This document shows, in pieces, positions 26,346 to 39,175 of a stretch of DNA of 64,000 nt. Each line of letters starts with the position of its first letter. Position 1 is the stretch's first letter. The translations under genes and the position numbers were made by a program. Source of the stretch: Aphelenchoides besseyi (taxonomy: Eukaryota > Nematoda > Chromadorea > Rhabditida > Aphelenchoididae); NCBI GenBank assembly GCA_024699855.1, contig JAMPIQ010000001.1, positions 15,934,001-15,998,000 on the forward strand, written 5' to 3'. The notes beneath the pieces are model-generated. The model was not told the origin of the DNA and searched no databases. It was given only the letters and a program-made list of their open reading frames with translations.

Positions 26346-27562
26346 ATGACTCTCTACCGACTTGTTTTACTGTTCGTTTTCAACTCTTGTGTTTATTCAC
26401 TGGAACAATTCTCATGCGACATTTTGGATCAGAACTGTCGAGACGAATTGAACGGAAATCAGCAGTCGAAGTCGCGGGCCAACTTCTGCAACTACCAAGA
26501 TCTCTGGCTGATTCCCGGCCGTGCGGATGCCTCGTGCAGTAAGTCAGATTGAAGATCATCGGTGTATGAACTTTTCAGCTCGCCCGGATTCTCGGCGTTT
26601 GGTCGAAATTGATCCTCGACAAGTGACCATACGACCGCCGTTGATCAAATTTCCCGGTTGTTTTACAATTGAAATCAAAAATTTACGAATTCAAAACGAC
26701 GAGTCTGTACTCAGCAACTCATTTTTCGCCAAGACCGAATATCAATGGCTAAACGTAAAACAATTTGGCGACCTGAAGTGTCAAAATGCAACGACAAATG
26801 GATGCGGTGGTTATGGAAACAACTGGTAGGTTGAGCTCATCTTTCTGATCAAAAGAACATATTAACAACAAACAAACGTTTTTGGCATTGATATAGTCAA
26901 CAGTTGGTCCGTTTTAGTTACTATTGTGACATTTGTGAAAGTTTGCAAGAAATCAACTCGTCTTCTACTCACTCGTTAGCATCGCAATTCCACGGTCTTC
27001 ATTGTCCACAACGTGCGGGTTTCTATACGTTTCGCAAAGAGTTCTGTTTCAACGATTGGTCGGCCTTCGATCATGACGGTGATTGTCAGTTGGATTTCCT
27101 GCAAACCGACAGATCAGATCTCAAAGGCGCTTTGGCGTCGTTGCAACAAATCGGCTACGTGAGTTCAATAAGGTGGTCAGTTGAAATTGTCGTTTAGGGA
27201 ACAGTGATTGCGAAGATACGAATGGCTTTCAATGCGACCAATCAAATCGAAAAGAAACGCAAATTGAAGGAAACACAAATTACACGGGCAGTCGAAGACG
27301 AGTTGGCGGAACGAAAACAATCGTGGGACATCGCTCGTGGACAATTCGAGAAGTTTCGCGATTGGTACGTCAACTATCGTAAGAACACGTGGCATAGGTA
27401 AGTTGATTGATTCGTGCTGAGTACCTGGTCGATTGCAGAGAAGAATATTTGCCGTGGTTGTTGTACGAAAACGAAATTTCGTGTCTACGTTTGACTTTCG
27501 ATGTTTGTGAGCGTCTGCCGCATCGCAAAGCCTACGGATCTAGTGGTTTTACCTGCGATTAA
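26346..27562 (+). CDS. Secreted Cys-rich protein, unknown function
   Basis: Exons 26346-26538, 26579-26825, 26897-27158, 27198-27397, 27439-27562; 341 aa. The start ATG follows a TTTTCAG by 5 bp (possible trans-splice or cis acceptor) and gives a signal peptide (MTLYRLVLLFVFNSCVYS). The mature part has about 14 cysteines. One block, CPQRAGFYTFRKEFCFNDW, resembles C-P-x(2)-G-x-Y motifs of lipid-binding-like secreted folds. A charged helical stretch (QIEKKRKLKETQITRAVED) follows, and the end is again Cys-bearing. I do not recognise a named family. AATAAA at 27587-27592. The DRH helicase starts 342 bp downstream on the same strand. Confidence 0.8.
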
Positions 27563-27903
27563 TTTCTGTACTTAACTGATTCTTATAATAAAAAGTTTTC
27601 AACTTTGAGGTCAAGACGGAAACTGTTGATTCTGAGTTTCGCGCCAAAATTGACGCAACTGAAAGGCAGTTCGACTGACTGATTGGTCGTCGTTTTCTGT
27701 TCCATTGATTTTCAATGTGACTTATGTTGGGTTTGATTGTTTTCTCTTCGACGAATTGAGATGATTGAACGATCACGCCAACTTTCAGTCTTTCTGTATT
27801 CGAAGAGTATCGTTCTGTTAGATTGATCGGGATCATCTAAATCTATGGGGCTTCATTGGAAGCGTGATTGTGATTTCACAGTTAGTTTTCATCTTCAGGA
27901 GCC

Positions 27904-30900
27904 ATGAGTGAACGCTACGGAATCCATGTGGATGGGAAGTTTCGTCACTTTCCGGCTTTTCTTCGTCTATTTCGTCAGGAGTTCGATTCGATGTTAGATC
28001 GAGAAAAATTTCACGAAAAGTACAAGAAAGCTGTGAAAAAGTATCTGCCCAAGTGGTTTGAGCGATTTGATCAGCGCGGATTTCCAAATCAACCGATCAA
28101 TTGGAAATGGAAGAATAGCTACTTCCTTGCTATATGCCAAATTCCGATGTCCAAATACAAGTTTTGGTATTGGTTTCAAGATCAACTCTACGCTCGTAAG
28201 TCTGATCTTTTCGTCTCTCTTCTACATGCTTTAGATGTTCAATCGGGAGGCGACAGTTGGTTGTGCGTGATGTTGGAGGGAAAACCGGAGGAGGAAGTCG
28301 ATTACAAGGGAAAGACCGTCCAGCATTTTGACAAACTTTTTCCGCCGGAAGAACCAAAACTTTTGGATTTGACAGCTCAGATTCTGGAGATCCAACAGTT
28401 CATTCACTATCTTCGTCTCTTGAATATTCCTGAATACGACGATCGCGTTTTGGATGTCAATGTGATTCCCACGTTTGAGCGATACAGTAAGTCGCTTACT
28501 CTCGATATTTGACTTTTCTTCTCAGAATTTGACCACAACTACGCAGCATGTGAGATTCTGCGGCGAATGCCCTACGCTCAACCGGGAGTCGTCAACAACA
28601 AGAAACATTCGTGGTTTTTGGATCTGTTGACCGTTTTTGACGCCGAACCACGCAATCGATCGATTTTAGAGATGTTCACGAAGGAAGATCGATTGGCTGT
28701 TGGTAAGCTCAAAAGTACTTGAGAGCTTAAATAGAACTATACAGATGACTACATATGCTATTTGAAATCGAATACAACACAGCTGTTGACGGCCAATTTC
28801 GAAGATTTGGTCGATCCAACACTCGAGTTCTCGATGGCATTTCGACCTCAGCGAAGTAAATACGAGCTCAGTGAGATCGAGTGTAAGTGCGTAGCTCAAT
28901 GGCGTTTTGATTTGCGAATTCAGTCATTGAAGAGGACGAAAAAATTCACTTGCGTGGATATCAAAAGGAATTGGTGCGCGATGCAAATTTGGGAATCAAC
29001 ACGTTGATCTGTGCACCAACAGGCGCCGGCAAAACGATTGTCGCTGCGGACATAATCCTGAAACATTTCGAGCGTTTGAATGTGGCAGTCGAGGGTATAG
29101 TTGAAGTCGGGAGTGGGTTAATGTGATAACCATTTAACTTTTTTCTTAGGATCGTGCACGAGTTGCATTTATTGTTCCATCTGTTCCATTGGTTGAGCAA
29201 CAGACGCAGTTGATGGCCAGATACATCAATTCAACGATGAAAGTGACCGGCTTTCACGGTGGTGATCAGAGAAACGCAAATTTGCGTTTGGCTGAATTTC
29301 TGCACTCGCATGTGACTGTGATTACACCGCAGCTTCTGCTCAACATGATGTCCAGCGTTTACAAGAATGAGCGGGTTTATGTTTCCGATTTCACTCTAAT
29401 AGTTTTCGATGAATGTCATCATTGTGGAGCCAACAATCATCCCTATCAACATCTGATGCAACTTGTACGCGAATATCGAAAGCAATCAAAGAACAAGCCG
29501 CCACAAGTTGTCGGTTTGACCGCATCGTTGGGCACTGGAAGTTCTACATACATGGATCCGAATGCTACGGAACAAGTAAGTTACTTTGATTTCTCTGTCA
29601 TAAACGTCTATCACTAACTTATCAATCATGTAATTAAGCAGACTGGTCAATTTTAACTATCAATTTGATATTTGCAGCATATGTTGGGTCTTTGCGTGCG
29701 AATGATGGCCGAACAAATCTCAACGATTCACAGCGCTGAGGCATTGGCAGAGTTGGAATGTTATGTGAATCCGCCAATCGATACGATTGAATCGGTGAAA
29801 CGACAAACTAACGACACATATAATGAGTGGTTATGTGAATGCATCAGATCGGTGACCCAAATTGCACGTCCATTTATTCAATATGCTCGTGAGCATGTTG
29901 AGGATCTGAACGAGTTTCGACTTACCGACAACATCGATCAAACCTTCATTAATGCCGTCGAACGTTTGTACGAATCGTGTACCCGATGGCCACAAGAACT
30001 CATCGAATACAAACGTCTGGTCATTACGATCATCGACAATCTTCGCGTAAGTTTGAAGAGATGAAGCGTGTGTGTAACTCTCTAATCAATGTTCAGATTT
30101 ATTTGCATGCAGTTCGAATGAATGATATTTTACCGGCGCAATTTGCGGATTCGTATATGAAAAGTCAAATGGCAACCTTCATCGATTCTCTGAGACAAGT
30201 CGAGGAACATTCAGACGAAGAAATAGAAACCGGAAAACAGTTGATGGACATCTTCTACGGTAAGTTAACTTGGAAGCTTACTAACAAAAACTGTTTGAGA
30301 GCGAAGAGAACATATGGAAATTGAAGCAAAGAAAGACAGTGGGTCTAATAAAGAGATTCTACGCACATTGGTGCGAATTCTGGACGAAGAGTACACGCGT
30401 AATTCGAACACAAGAACGATGATTTTCGTCGAACAGCGAGCGACAACCCACTCGTTGTCCACTTTCTTGTCGAAATCTCATACATTGTCGAAGCATTTCG
30501 ACAGCAACAGTGTTCGTGCATTGACATCAACGAACCAGTCGGTCAAATTGGGTGGAATGTCGAATGATCAACAAAAACGTGTCATTCAACAGTTTTCAAG
30601 TGGTAGGTCATCGCTATCTTTGTCAAGTTTACCCATTATCTTAGGTTGTGTGAAGGTCTTGGTGGTGACTTCGGTTGCCGAAGAAGGAATGGACATTAGT
30701 GCCTGTAATTTAATCATCAAATACAATGTTGTTGGCTCCGAAAGAACGTTAATTCAACGACGAGGACGAGCGCGTTTACTGAACAGTCGATCCATTTTGT
30801 TGGCTTTGGATTCGCACATCGAACAGCGTGAAATTGAGAACATTAACCGTGAGCGTATGATGCACATTTGTTTGAAGAATCTTCAGGTACTTGGCTTCGA

Positions 30901-31640
30901 TTACTTCGCTAACTATTTCATTTTTAGTCTAAGAGTGTAAAGCAACTTCGACAGATGATTCACGAAAAACGAGTTGAAGTGGAACGTGAAGAAGAACACA
31001 AACGACGCGAATACGAAGAAAAAGAGCGAACTTTTAATCTGCGAGCTTACGATGTGAAGTGTTCGAAATGCGACTTCATTTTGACTCAAAGCAATGATTT
31101 GCGTGTGGTCAACGGGACGAGTTACGTTTCTGTGAATCCAAACGTTTGGTCGCGAATCAAAATCGATCATCAAACGGCAAGAGTCCGAAGGTTTACGCTA
31201 AATAAATAAGAGTTATAGCCAGGAACTAACTCCCGATTTGGTTGCAAAAAGTGCGCTAAACCCATAGGCACAATCACCCATCTGTCAAGTGTGTTTCTTC
31301 CATCGTTTGCTTGTGGAAATTTGGTATTTGCACAAACTCGTGGAGGAAACGCAGTGCACCAAAATTTGAATTGGAAGTTCGTTAACGAAATGTTGTTCAT
31401 CATTCAGCAGTGTACTCAAGAGAATTTGGTAAGTGGACAAACAAGTGAGAAGGACTCACGACCATTCTCTAGTTGACCATGGCACCGTCCTTGCAACAAG
31501 CTTCACCCGAAGATTATCAACATCAACGAGAACAAGTGGCAATAGCAATTCAGAAGGAGATCGAAGCGTTAAAACGAAAACGCCAACGCAAATCTAAGTT
31601 CAATTTGGCTGAATACGAATACGAAATGTCTTTGGTGTAA
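27904..31640 (+). CDS. RIG-I-like / Dicer-related helicase (DRH family)
   Basis: Double-stranded-RNA helicase of the RIG-I/LGP2/DRH group, which in nematodes works with Dicer in antiviral and endogenous small-RNA pathways. Exons 27904-28195, 28235-28486, 28526-28702, 28745-28882, 28924-29087, 29150-29575, 29678-30046, 30097-30259, 30300-30602, 30645-30886, 30928-31182, 31219-31428, 31473-31640; 1052 aa. The N-terminal ~330 residues are a charged helical domain with no obvious CARD. Helicase: CAPTGAGKT (motif I), VFDECHHC (DECH motif II), LTASLG (III), the alpha-helical Hel2i insertion, [12 protein letters not shown] (V) and QRRGRAR (VI). The C-terminal zinc domain keeps four cysteines (CSKC ... 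CKKC). Junctions at 29087 and 31182 are ambiguous by a few codons. AATAAA near 31690. Confidence 0.93.
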
Positions 31641-31974
31641 CTTGAACATTATCTTACATTCTACTTCAAGACTTCTAATTTTCTGTGCAATAAAACCAAA
31701 TTCCGGTCAAGCTCTTTACGACATTGAAAACGAGAATAAGCTTCGTCTGCTTGTTAAAGTTGAAGTAGTGAGTGTTACTGAGGAGCTTGTCGGAACGTTC
31801 ACTTCATTATACAAAGTGATGAACGTTCGGTTGGGTTCGTTGGCATTCTGCAAACTTCGTTCCAATTTTGAACCAAAAATCGAATGGTCAAAAGGTTCGA
31901 TCGGAATCGCGAGCGTCAAGTACCGTTGCGAATCTCCTCAAGAACAACAGCAAGAATTTTGGTTCGAACAATAA
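31641..31974 (+). other. Open frame without ATG after the DRH gene
   Basis: A 333-bp open frame with coding-like texture (KLRLLVKVEVVSVTEELVG; GSLAFCKLRSNFEPKIEW) begins directly after the DRH stop and overlaps its polyadenylation site. It has no suitable ATG and no clear 5' exon. It could be the last exon of an unseen small gene, or chance. Confidence 0.25.
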
Positions 31975-32324
31975 CCCTGCGGTTAATCCTGTGGACAATC
32001 AAAAACTTCTCGGTTTTTGGAATCTGCTGACTATTCACAGTTTTTTTACCGGTTGAGTAATCTATGAATTATGTTGCGCACGCGTTCTAATCCGCTTATC
32101 TTCTTTTCTCACTGCGCGGGTTTAAGGTCAATCGCTTTTCACAATCACGACCATTGGGTTTGAACTCAATGGTTAGTTTGTAGTCTCAAGTTTAATTGAC
32201 GATTAAGTTTAACAGTCGCGGATTATCGCAATCGAGACGTTTTTTCGGGTCTTCCAAGTCAATTGAGGGTTAGACTACACTCAGTCAATCATTTAGACCA
32301 AAATTGTTCAGTCGACTCGGGAAA

Positions 32325-33989
32325 ATGAGGTTCCTTCAGATTTTCCTCTTGTTTCTATTCTCAGGTAGTTTAAAGTTATGGAGCTGAATTAACAGCAATT
32401 TTAGATCATTCCACAGCAACTACCGAACAAATCAAACGCTGGATTATTGCGAACAAACATGCGTTTCCTAAAGAAGCACAAGATGCAATTTCGAATGCCA
32501 GTGGATCGGAAATCGCAACCGCTTTATTGCGAATGTTTGGCTTCAAATCGACAAGTCATCGAACATCGATAACCGCTGCTTCATCGATTGGCGCCAAAAT
32601 TACGACCGAAGCAACTGGATCGCCAATGAGACGAAGTGGTAAGTAGAGAAGTTGACTACTCGTCTTCAGTGTTGATTAGTTTGTCCGTTTGATGCACCGC
32701 CGCTACTTGTACTTAACGAGTACGCTTATTGTAAGCCTTCACAACCGGATGATTGTCCCAGTGGCTACGTTTGTGATCAGTCATTTGTTTTGGGTCGATC
32801 AATTTGTTGCAAAGAAGGAATCGGACGCGAAACAGCTAACAGTAAGTTGTTGATCGAAGGTACACAGACTATTTGAACTTTTAGAAAATGCATCAACATT
32901 TCGAACTGTGAATACCCAATGGAAGACAATCAAACCGCCGCGTACACCTCAAGATCTAATAGTCGTCGGACAACCGTTGCTCACAACCACAAAAAAAACT
33001 CCATGGTACATAAAAATTAACGACAGGTTTGCTTTTTAGACGGCGGGAATTGATATCTCACTCATTTTCTTCTTTCATCTGAGCGGCTTCTTTTTCTTAA
33101 CTGATTGATTTTAGGAATCCGTGGAACATTCGAGTTACGCCATCGGTTGCACGAATCACTCCCATTACCGCACCGCCGCCATTCGGTCAAGCCACATCGA
33201 CACAATCGTCTCCAAATTCGTGGGCTCGTTTGTGGTCAACAACTGCAACTCCATTCAACGTTGTCAACGTTACAGTTCTTCAAACGGGAAGTAAAACAAA
33301 ACTGAAGGTAAGTGAATTACTCGATCAATCTTGACGTTATGATCTTAAGGACAATCAGCAAGAAGTTATCGGCGCCATCACATTGATCAATGATAACGGT
33401 CTGCACGTTTTGGTGGACACTGGAGCGGCATCCGAAACGGAGGTATTGCTGCGTGGTTTAGCTGATAATCAAGTTTCATTGGACGAAATTGATGTCGTTG
33501 TTATTACACATGGGCATCCGGGTTAGAATCTTGATTGTCGATTGCTAGTTTTGCATTATAGGTCACATGGGAAACTTGAATTTCTTCGGTCAAAAACCAG
33601 TTCTTTACCACTTCAACGAGTATATTGGACATCACGTTTCGCCAACCGAATTGACGGAACGTCCGTACCGGAAACTTACAGCAAACATTGAAGTTTGGAA
33701 GACCGCGGGCCACACACAACATGACTTATCTGTTTTGGTTCACAACGTTCCATCCTACGGAACAATGGCGATTGTTGGTGATTTGATTCCTGCTGAGTCA
33801 TTGCTCTCCGAACGAGTAGATCCAGTGGCTGAAGAAGGAGTATGGGATTCATCAATCAAACGACAGAACGCAAATCTACTCATTTGTATGGCCGACTGGG
33901 TAGTGCCGGGTCACGGACCGCCGTTCAGAGTTTTGGCTCAATACCGGCAACGTGCAGGTTGTGCGATGAGTACAAAAGCAAAACTTTGA
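32325..33989 (+). CDS. Secreted MBLAC1-like metallo-beta-lactamase-fold protein
   Basis: Exons 32325-32364, 32405-32638, 32680-32841, 32885-33026, 33115-33307, 33350-33521, 33562-33989; 456 aa. Order: signal peptide (MRFLQIFLLFLFS), a helical segment, a Cys-rich EB/lustrin-like domain (CPFDAPP ... DDCPSGYVC ... CCKEG), a Ser/Thr/Pro linker, then the MBL fold: VLVDTGAAS, VVVITHGHPGHMGN, TAGHTQHDLSV, MAIVGDLIP and VVPGHGPPF. These match MBLAC1 (C. elegans SWIP-10 group). The usual metal-site HxHxDH reads HGHPGH: the Asp is Gly, and the codon spans the intron at 33522-33561. Other metal ligands look intact. Substrate unknown. AATAAA near 34016. Confidence 0.88.
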
Positions 33990-34304
33990 GTAATTCAGGA
34001 GCAATTTTTGAATTGAATAAATCTATGAACATACTATCACAGAGTTATCAAGTGCTAAAAACCGAACACTAGAAACGAACAAGCAACGTCAAAGTTAAGG
34101 GTTCGATGACTTGACTGTTCAATCGAGATTACAATCAACTGCTTTTGCTAATATGCTTTTCTCTTATCATTATGCTGCCAATGCACCTAATCTCCTGATC
34201 CTTACGTAGAAACAACAAGTTGCGAGAGATGACCAACTGGTCATATCTGCTCGAATCTTTGGGTTATTTTGTTTTATTCATTGTTTTTGTTTTAATTAAT
34301 AAAA

Positions 34305-37300
34305 ATGGCCGAAGAGCTACAAAAGGCAGTGAATGATGAAGCGTCGAAGGTATTCAAAAATTTGGCTGTCGATGCGATCACGATGAACGATGAGCGTTTT
34401 GACTTGGGATACACTTATCAGTAAGTTGGAATTCGAATCTTTTTATTTGCATTTCAGGTTTCAAATTGACGAAATGGATCCGCTGAACATTCTTAATGAA
34501 TTAAGGCTCGAAAGTGCCGCTCCGACATTTTTGCAACCCGTGATCTCGTCGGAAACCGGCGAAATCTTGGACTATGAAGAGCGTTGGAATCAACCAGAAA
34601 CCGACACGTCTCTTTCAATGTCTCTGACACGGTAACAACAATTCAGTGGTCAATTAGCTCTCGTTTCAGTCCTCCCGATCCGTTAGCTTTCTTGAGTGTA
34701 GTGGGAAGACGTGGAAACTTGCCGTTTTTGCCGGGTGGTTTCGATGAAGTGGATGCGATTTTGAAGGAAACTCAATACGAAGAAATTGACTTTAGTGGTA
34801 AGTTTTATTGAGTGTTTGAATTCATTTCGCTGTCACAGAACTGATCACTCAACCACCCAACTACCCAAAATCTTTGGATTTGCCGGAAACCGTTGAAAAG
34901 ATAGGCAATTCGGTAGTCAACTCGTTGGACTTGCCGCCGGGCGTCGAACTGCCGATGGAAGAGTTGTTGACGCAGAAATCGGTTCCCGAAAAGAAGGTCG
35001 ATAAAGCGGTGATTAAAGAGGATGAAAAGGTGAGTGGACTTTAATTTGCTTCAAACTTCTGGCTTTAGGTCGTAGAACAAGAAGAGCAAGAAGTCGAAGA
35101 CGCACCCGAAGATATGACTGCCGACACTCGTGATAATGACAAAGATTATACTCATGCGAAGTTTCTATCCGATTCGAAAGTCCAAAAACGTTACGAACAA
35201 ATTCGTCCGATCATGGCAAAAACCGTAAGAACGAAAGAGTTGTTGTGAACTCAATTTGAGATTTCAGTTTTCGTTCGAACTGGACAGCTTCCAGAAACAA
35301 GCGGTCGTGTCGATGGAGAATGGCGACTCGGTTTTTGTTGCTGCACATACTTCGGCCGGAAAAACTGTGGTGGCGGAGTACGCAATCGCTCTTTGTCATA
35401 TTCACAAAACTCGGTAAGCTGTTTGTACTTGAAATTCTCTCTTAAGTAATTCGAAGTTCAGTGTCATCTACACGTCTCCGATCAAAGCGCTATCGAATCA
35501 AAAGTTTCGTGAATTCAAACAGGAATTTCAAGATGTCGGCTTGATCACCGGCGATATTCAACTGCACACCGATGCTTTTTGTTTGATTATGACCACTGAA
35601 GTCTTGCGTTCGATGTTATACAACGGTTCGGAAGTGATTCGTGAACTCGAGTGGGTGATCTTCGACGAGGTTCATTACATCAACGACGAGGAACGAGGAC
35701 ATGTCTGGGAAGAGGTTTTGATCATGTTGCCTGCTCATGTATCGATTGTCATGTTGAGTGCCACGGTCCCGAATTGTGTTGAGTTCGCTGATTGGGTTGG
35801 GTTGGTTCTCATTTTATTTTCGTTTCCACTTTTATTTCAGACGAATTAAACAACGAAAAATTACGGTGATTCAAACATTCAAGCGACCAGTTCCATTAGA
35901 ACATTTCATTTATACGGGACATAATGGAAAATCGCGAGATGAACTGTTTATGATCATGGACAAAAACGGACAGCTGTTGACTCGTGGTTATCAGAATGCA
36001 TTGACAGCTAAACAGAAATTGGTTCGCATACCCGACCCACGATTCCAACAACAACCATCCGGTGGTAATCAACAGCAACGGAACTTGCGTGGTGGTGGCA
36101 ATCGATTTCAACACCAACAAATGCAACAGGCCGTTCGAGTGCATCAGTCGATTGCGGCAAATCAACCGAAACGATCTAACTATGCGGTTGTAAGTGTTCC
36201 AAATTTGACTGTTTGCATTAAAACGTTTAGGATCGAAGTGTCTATTCCAATTTGACTGCCTTCTTGCAACAAAAAGACTTCATGCCGTGTGTAATTTTCG
36301 TGTTTTCGCGTAAACGTTGTGACGACAATGCGAACATGATGCAAAGTGCCGATTTGACTACAGCAAAAGAGAAGTCGGAAATCACTCGTTTCTTCAACAA
36401 GTGTATCGATCGACTTAAAGGATCCGATAAAATTCTGCCACAGGTTAGTGTTTGCCCTTCTGTTTTTGTAATCTTCTTCTGTTTAGGTTATTCGCATGAA
36501 ATCGTATTGCGAGCACGGATTCGCAGTTCATCATTCTGGAATCTTGCCAATTTTGAAAGAAGTCGTTGAGTTACTATTTCAACGCGGGTTAGTCAAAGTA
36601 CTATTCGCGACTGAAACATTTGCAATGGGTTGGTCGAAAGAAATGTGTTGTGGTTTGTAAGTTGGATTTAGGAGTCAACATGCCAGCACGTACGGTGGTT
36701 TTCGATGCTATAGAGAAGTTTGATGGAAACCAAAAACGTGATCTGAATCCGACGGAATACACGCAAATGGCCGGTAGAGCGGGACGTCGTGGTTTGGATG
36801 CTACGGGAATTGTGATCATTTTGGCGAAACGAGAACTTCCGCCAATTACCACATACTCACAGCTATTGACCGTAAGCCCCCAAACCACAGCTCATGAATG
36901 TTTTGGATTTTAGGGAAAAGCAGTTCGATTGGAATCTCGTTTTCGAGTCACATACGCGATGTTGTTGAAGTTGTTGCGCGTTGAACAGTTTCGTATTGAA
37001 GACATGCTTCAACGATCGTATGTGGAGCGTTCGTCTTTGCGTTTGGTGACTACGCGAAAGAATCGAATTAGCGAATTGAAAGATGAGATTCGAGCGCTGC
37101 CTGCAGCTAATTGCGAATATTGTTTTGCGCAACGTCCCGATTCGGATCGACCATCCATTGAAGAGTACATGAGCGATCTGCGAGCCTATTTGACTGATGT
37201 CTCGTATCTTTGGCCGTCACTTGTTGAAGCACATGGACTGCAGAAAACGTTGAGCAAAGGACGCATTCTCCTGATCAATTATCCGCCATTGAATTTGACC

Positions 37301-38779
37301 GGACGTCTCGGAGTTATTTTGGATGTGAGTTTCTGGGCGAGCAACTCACTACTTTCGTTTGTAGATGAAACGAGACGAACATGGACGAAACCAATTGGTT
37401 CTCTTCATTGCGGCCGACGAATCGAAACGTGAAGAAGAGAATGCCGAGTTGAAAGCGTGGAGTGCTTTGAATGATGAAGAACGGCTATTGCGCATCAATT
37501 CAACAATCTTGCGACATGTTGCTCGCAACGGTCTGTTTCACATCGATGCTCCTCGTCAACGGTCATATCGAGTGATTCCCGACTTTGATTTGCGATTCAT
37601 TGTTGGCATCTGCAAACAATCGGTGAAGAATGTGGACGCCGATTCGATTCTAAAAGAAGATTCAAAACGAAATAACCAACGGTAAGTTTGTTGAGCAATT
37701 AGAGCTATTGGATTGATTCTTGTTCAATTGTTCGGTTTTAGTGCCCGTTCACCTGATCGTTGTATTAGTCGCGTTTTGGTTGAATTGGATTCTTTAGCCG
37801 AACGATGGTCGATTTCTGGTGCTCCGATTTCCCAGTTTGACGTCGACATCAAAGCGAAAGACGTGCATGTTTACGAGCGTTTAAAGTTCCTGAAGACTCT
37901 TCAAGACAAATTGACCGATAAAGCGAATTATCCATGTCGTCAATGTGCTTTGTTCGAAAATCATGTAAGTCGTTGATGTCGATCATCATTCACATTCCCA
38001 TATAGTTTGTGGACTTAATGCAACGCGCAGACTTGACGGATAAACTGCAAACATTGACGTTTCAAACCTCGTCGAATGCTCTCTTGTTGTCCGAAGAATA
38101 TCAGAATCGAATCTACGTTTTACGGGCCTTGGATTACGTCGACAAAAACAACATAATTGGATTGAAGGGGAAAGTCGCGTGTGAGATTTCGCATTTGGAA
38201 GTTTTGATCACCGAACTGATTCTGGAGAATCAAATGGAAGGTAAAACGTGCGCGGAATTGGCCGCAATGTTGTCGCCGTTGACTTGCCAATTCACATACG
38301 CCGGTTCACGTGATCGAGATCTCAACATGGAATTCAAACATCCGATCAACGATGTGGTGAGTAGTAACAAATTGGACTGTTCATTTGTTTTCAGCTGAGA
38401 CACAACATTGTAACAGTGGCACAACGAATTGATGCCATGCAAGTCACTTGCGGTGTTCATACGCCGTTGATTATGGACGAGTTGCGTTTCGGTCTAATGG
38501 ACGTTGTTTACGAATGGGCGAGTGGAACGGTAAGTGATAGCAATCAGCTTAATAAACGAATTTATTTTACAGCCATTCCACGATATCATGCTCTTAACGG
38601 ACTGTCAAGAGGGTCTTATTGTGCGCTGCATTCAACGACTGGACGAAGTCTGTAAGGACGTTCGCAATGCCGCGCGTATCATCGGCGATCCGAACTTGTA
38701 CGAGAAGTTCGAAGAGACCTCAACGTTGATTAAACGCGACATTGTGTTTGCTGCAAGTTTGTATACGACCGATGAGTAA
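34305..38779 (+). CDS. SKIV2L: SKI2 helicase of the cytoplasmic exosome SKI complex
   Basis: DExH RNA helicase that feeds mRNA into the cytoplasmic exosome. Exons 34305-34420, 34458-34631, 34670-34797, 34839-35029, 35069-35224, 35268-35413, 35462-35800, 35841-36189, 36231-36443, 36487-36628, 36672-36871, 36914-37324, 37365-37681, 37742-37964, 38006-38356, 38395-38529, 38573-38779; 1265 aa, close to human SKIV2L. N-terminal SKI3/SKI8-binding part; then [16 protein letters not shown] (I), [15 protein letters not shown] (Ia), [15 protein letters not shown] (DEVH II), MLSATVPN (III), [21 protein letters not shown] (VI); the arch/insertion; and the C-terminal DSHCT domain ([18 protein letters not shown]). 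SKI2 rather than MTR4 is favoured by the N-terminal [11 protein letters not shown] and LPPGVELP regions and the [13 protein letters not shown] motif. AATAAA about 10 bp after the stop. Confidence 0.96.
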
Positions 38780-38870
38780 TGTTGTTATGAAATAAACTTT
38801 TGTTTTTAAACGAAGACGATTTTCGTCGGGGGGGGAGGGTACCTTCGATGTTGATTTCCAGCGGACAGAG

Positions 38871-39088
38871 TCAAGTGGACTTTCCGTTTGCCTCTTCAAG
38901 TGGCTCATCGCAAACAGCAAGAGAAAACCGGTACCCCCGAAAGGTGTGGCCGATTTTTGGATTAACAAGACGACGGTGTTGCTTCTGCGATCTTGTTGTT
39001 GAGCCGATGGCAAGTCGACGGCGAGTTTGACGTGTGTAAGTCGGCAGATGAGTAAGCCGCCGAAGCTTAAGAACGAAACGATCGGCAT
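38871..39088 (-). CDS. Possible 58-aa protein, unrecognised
   Basis: ATG at 39088; exon 38935-39088, a 41-bp GT-AG intron, exon 38871-38893. The start is hydrophobic (MPIVSFLSFGGLLIC), then LAVDLPSAQQQDRRS. Read without splicing the frame stays open to 38720, overlapping the end of SKI2, so either the splice or the whole gene may be wrong. It lies antisense in the spacer after SKI2. No family recognised. Confidence 0.3.
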
Positions 39089-39175
39089 TTAAGTGATTTT
39101 TGTAGAACTCAAAGCTTTTTGTTTTTCTTCTTCTTCTCGACTTTTAGAAAAATTGGATGCTCCGCGCATAATGAA

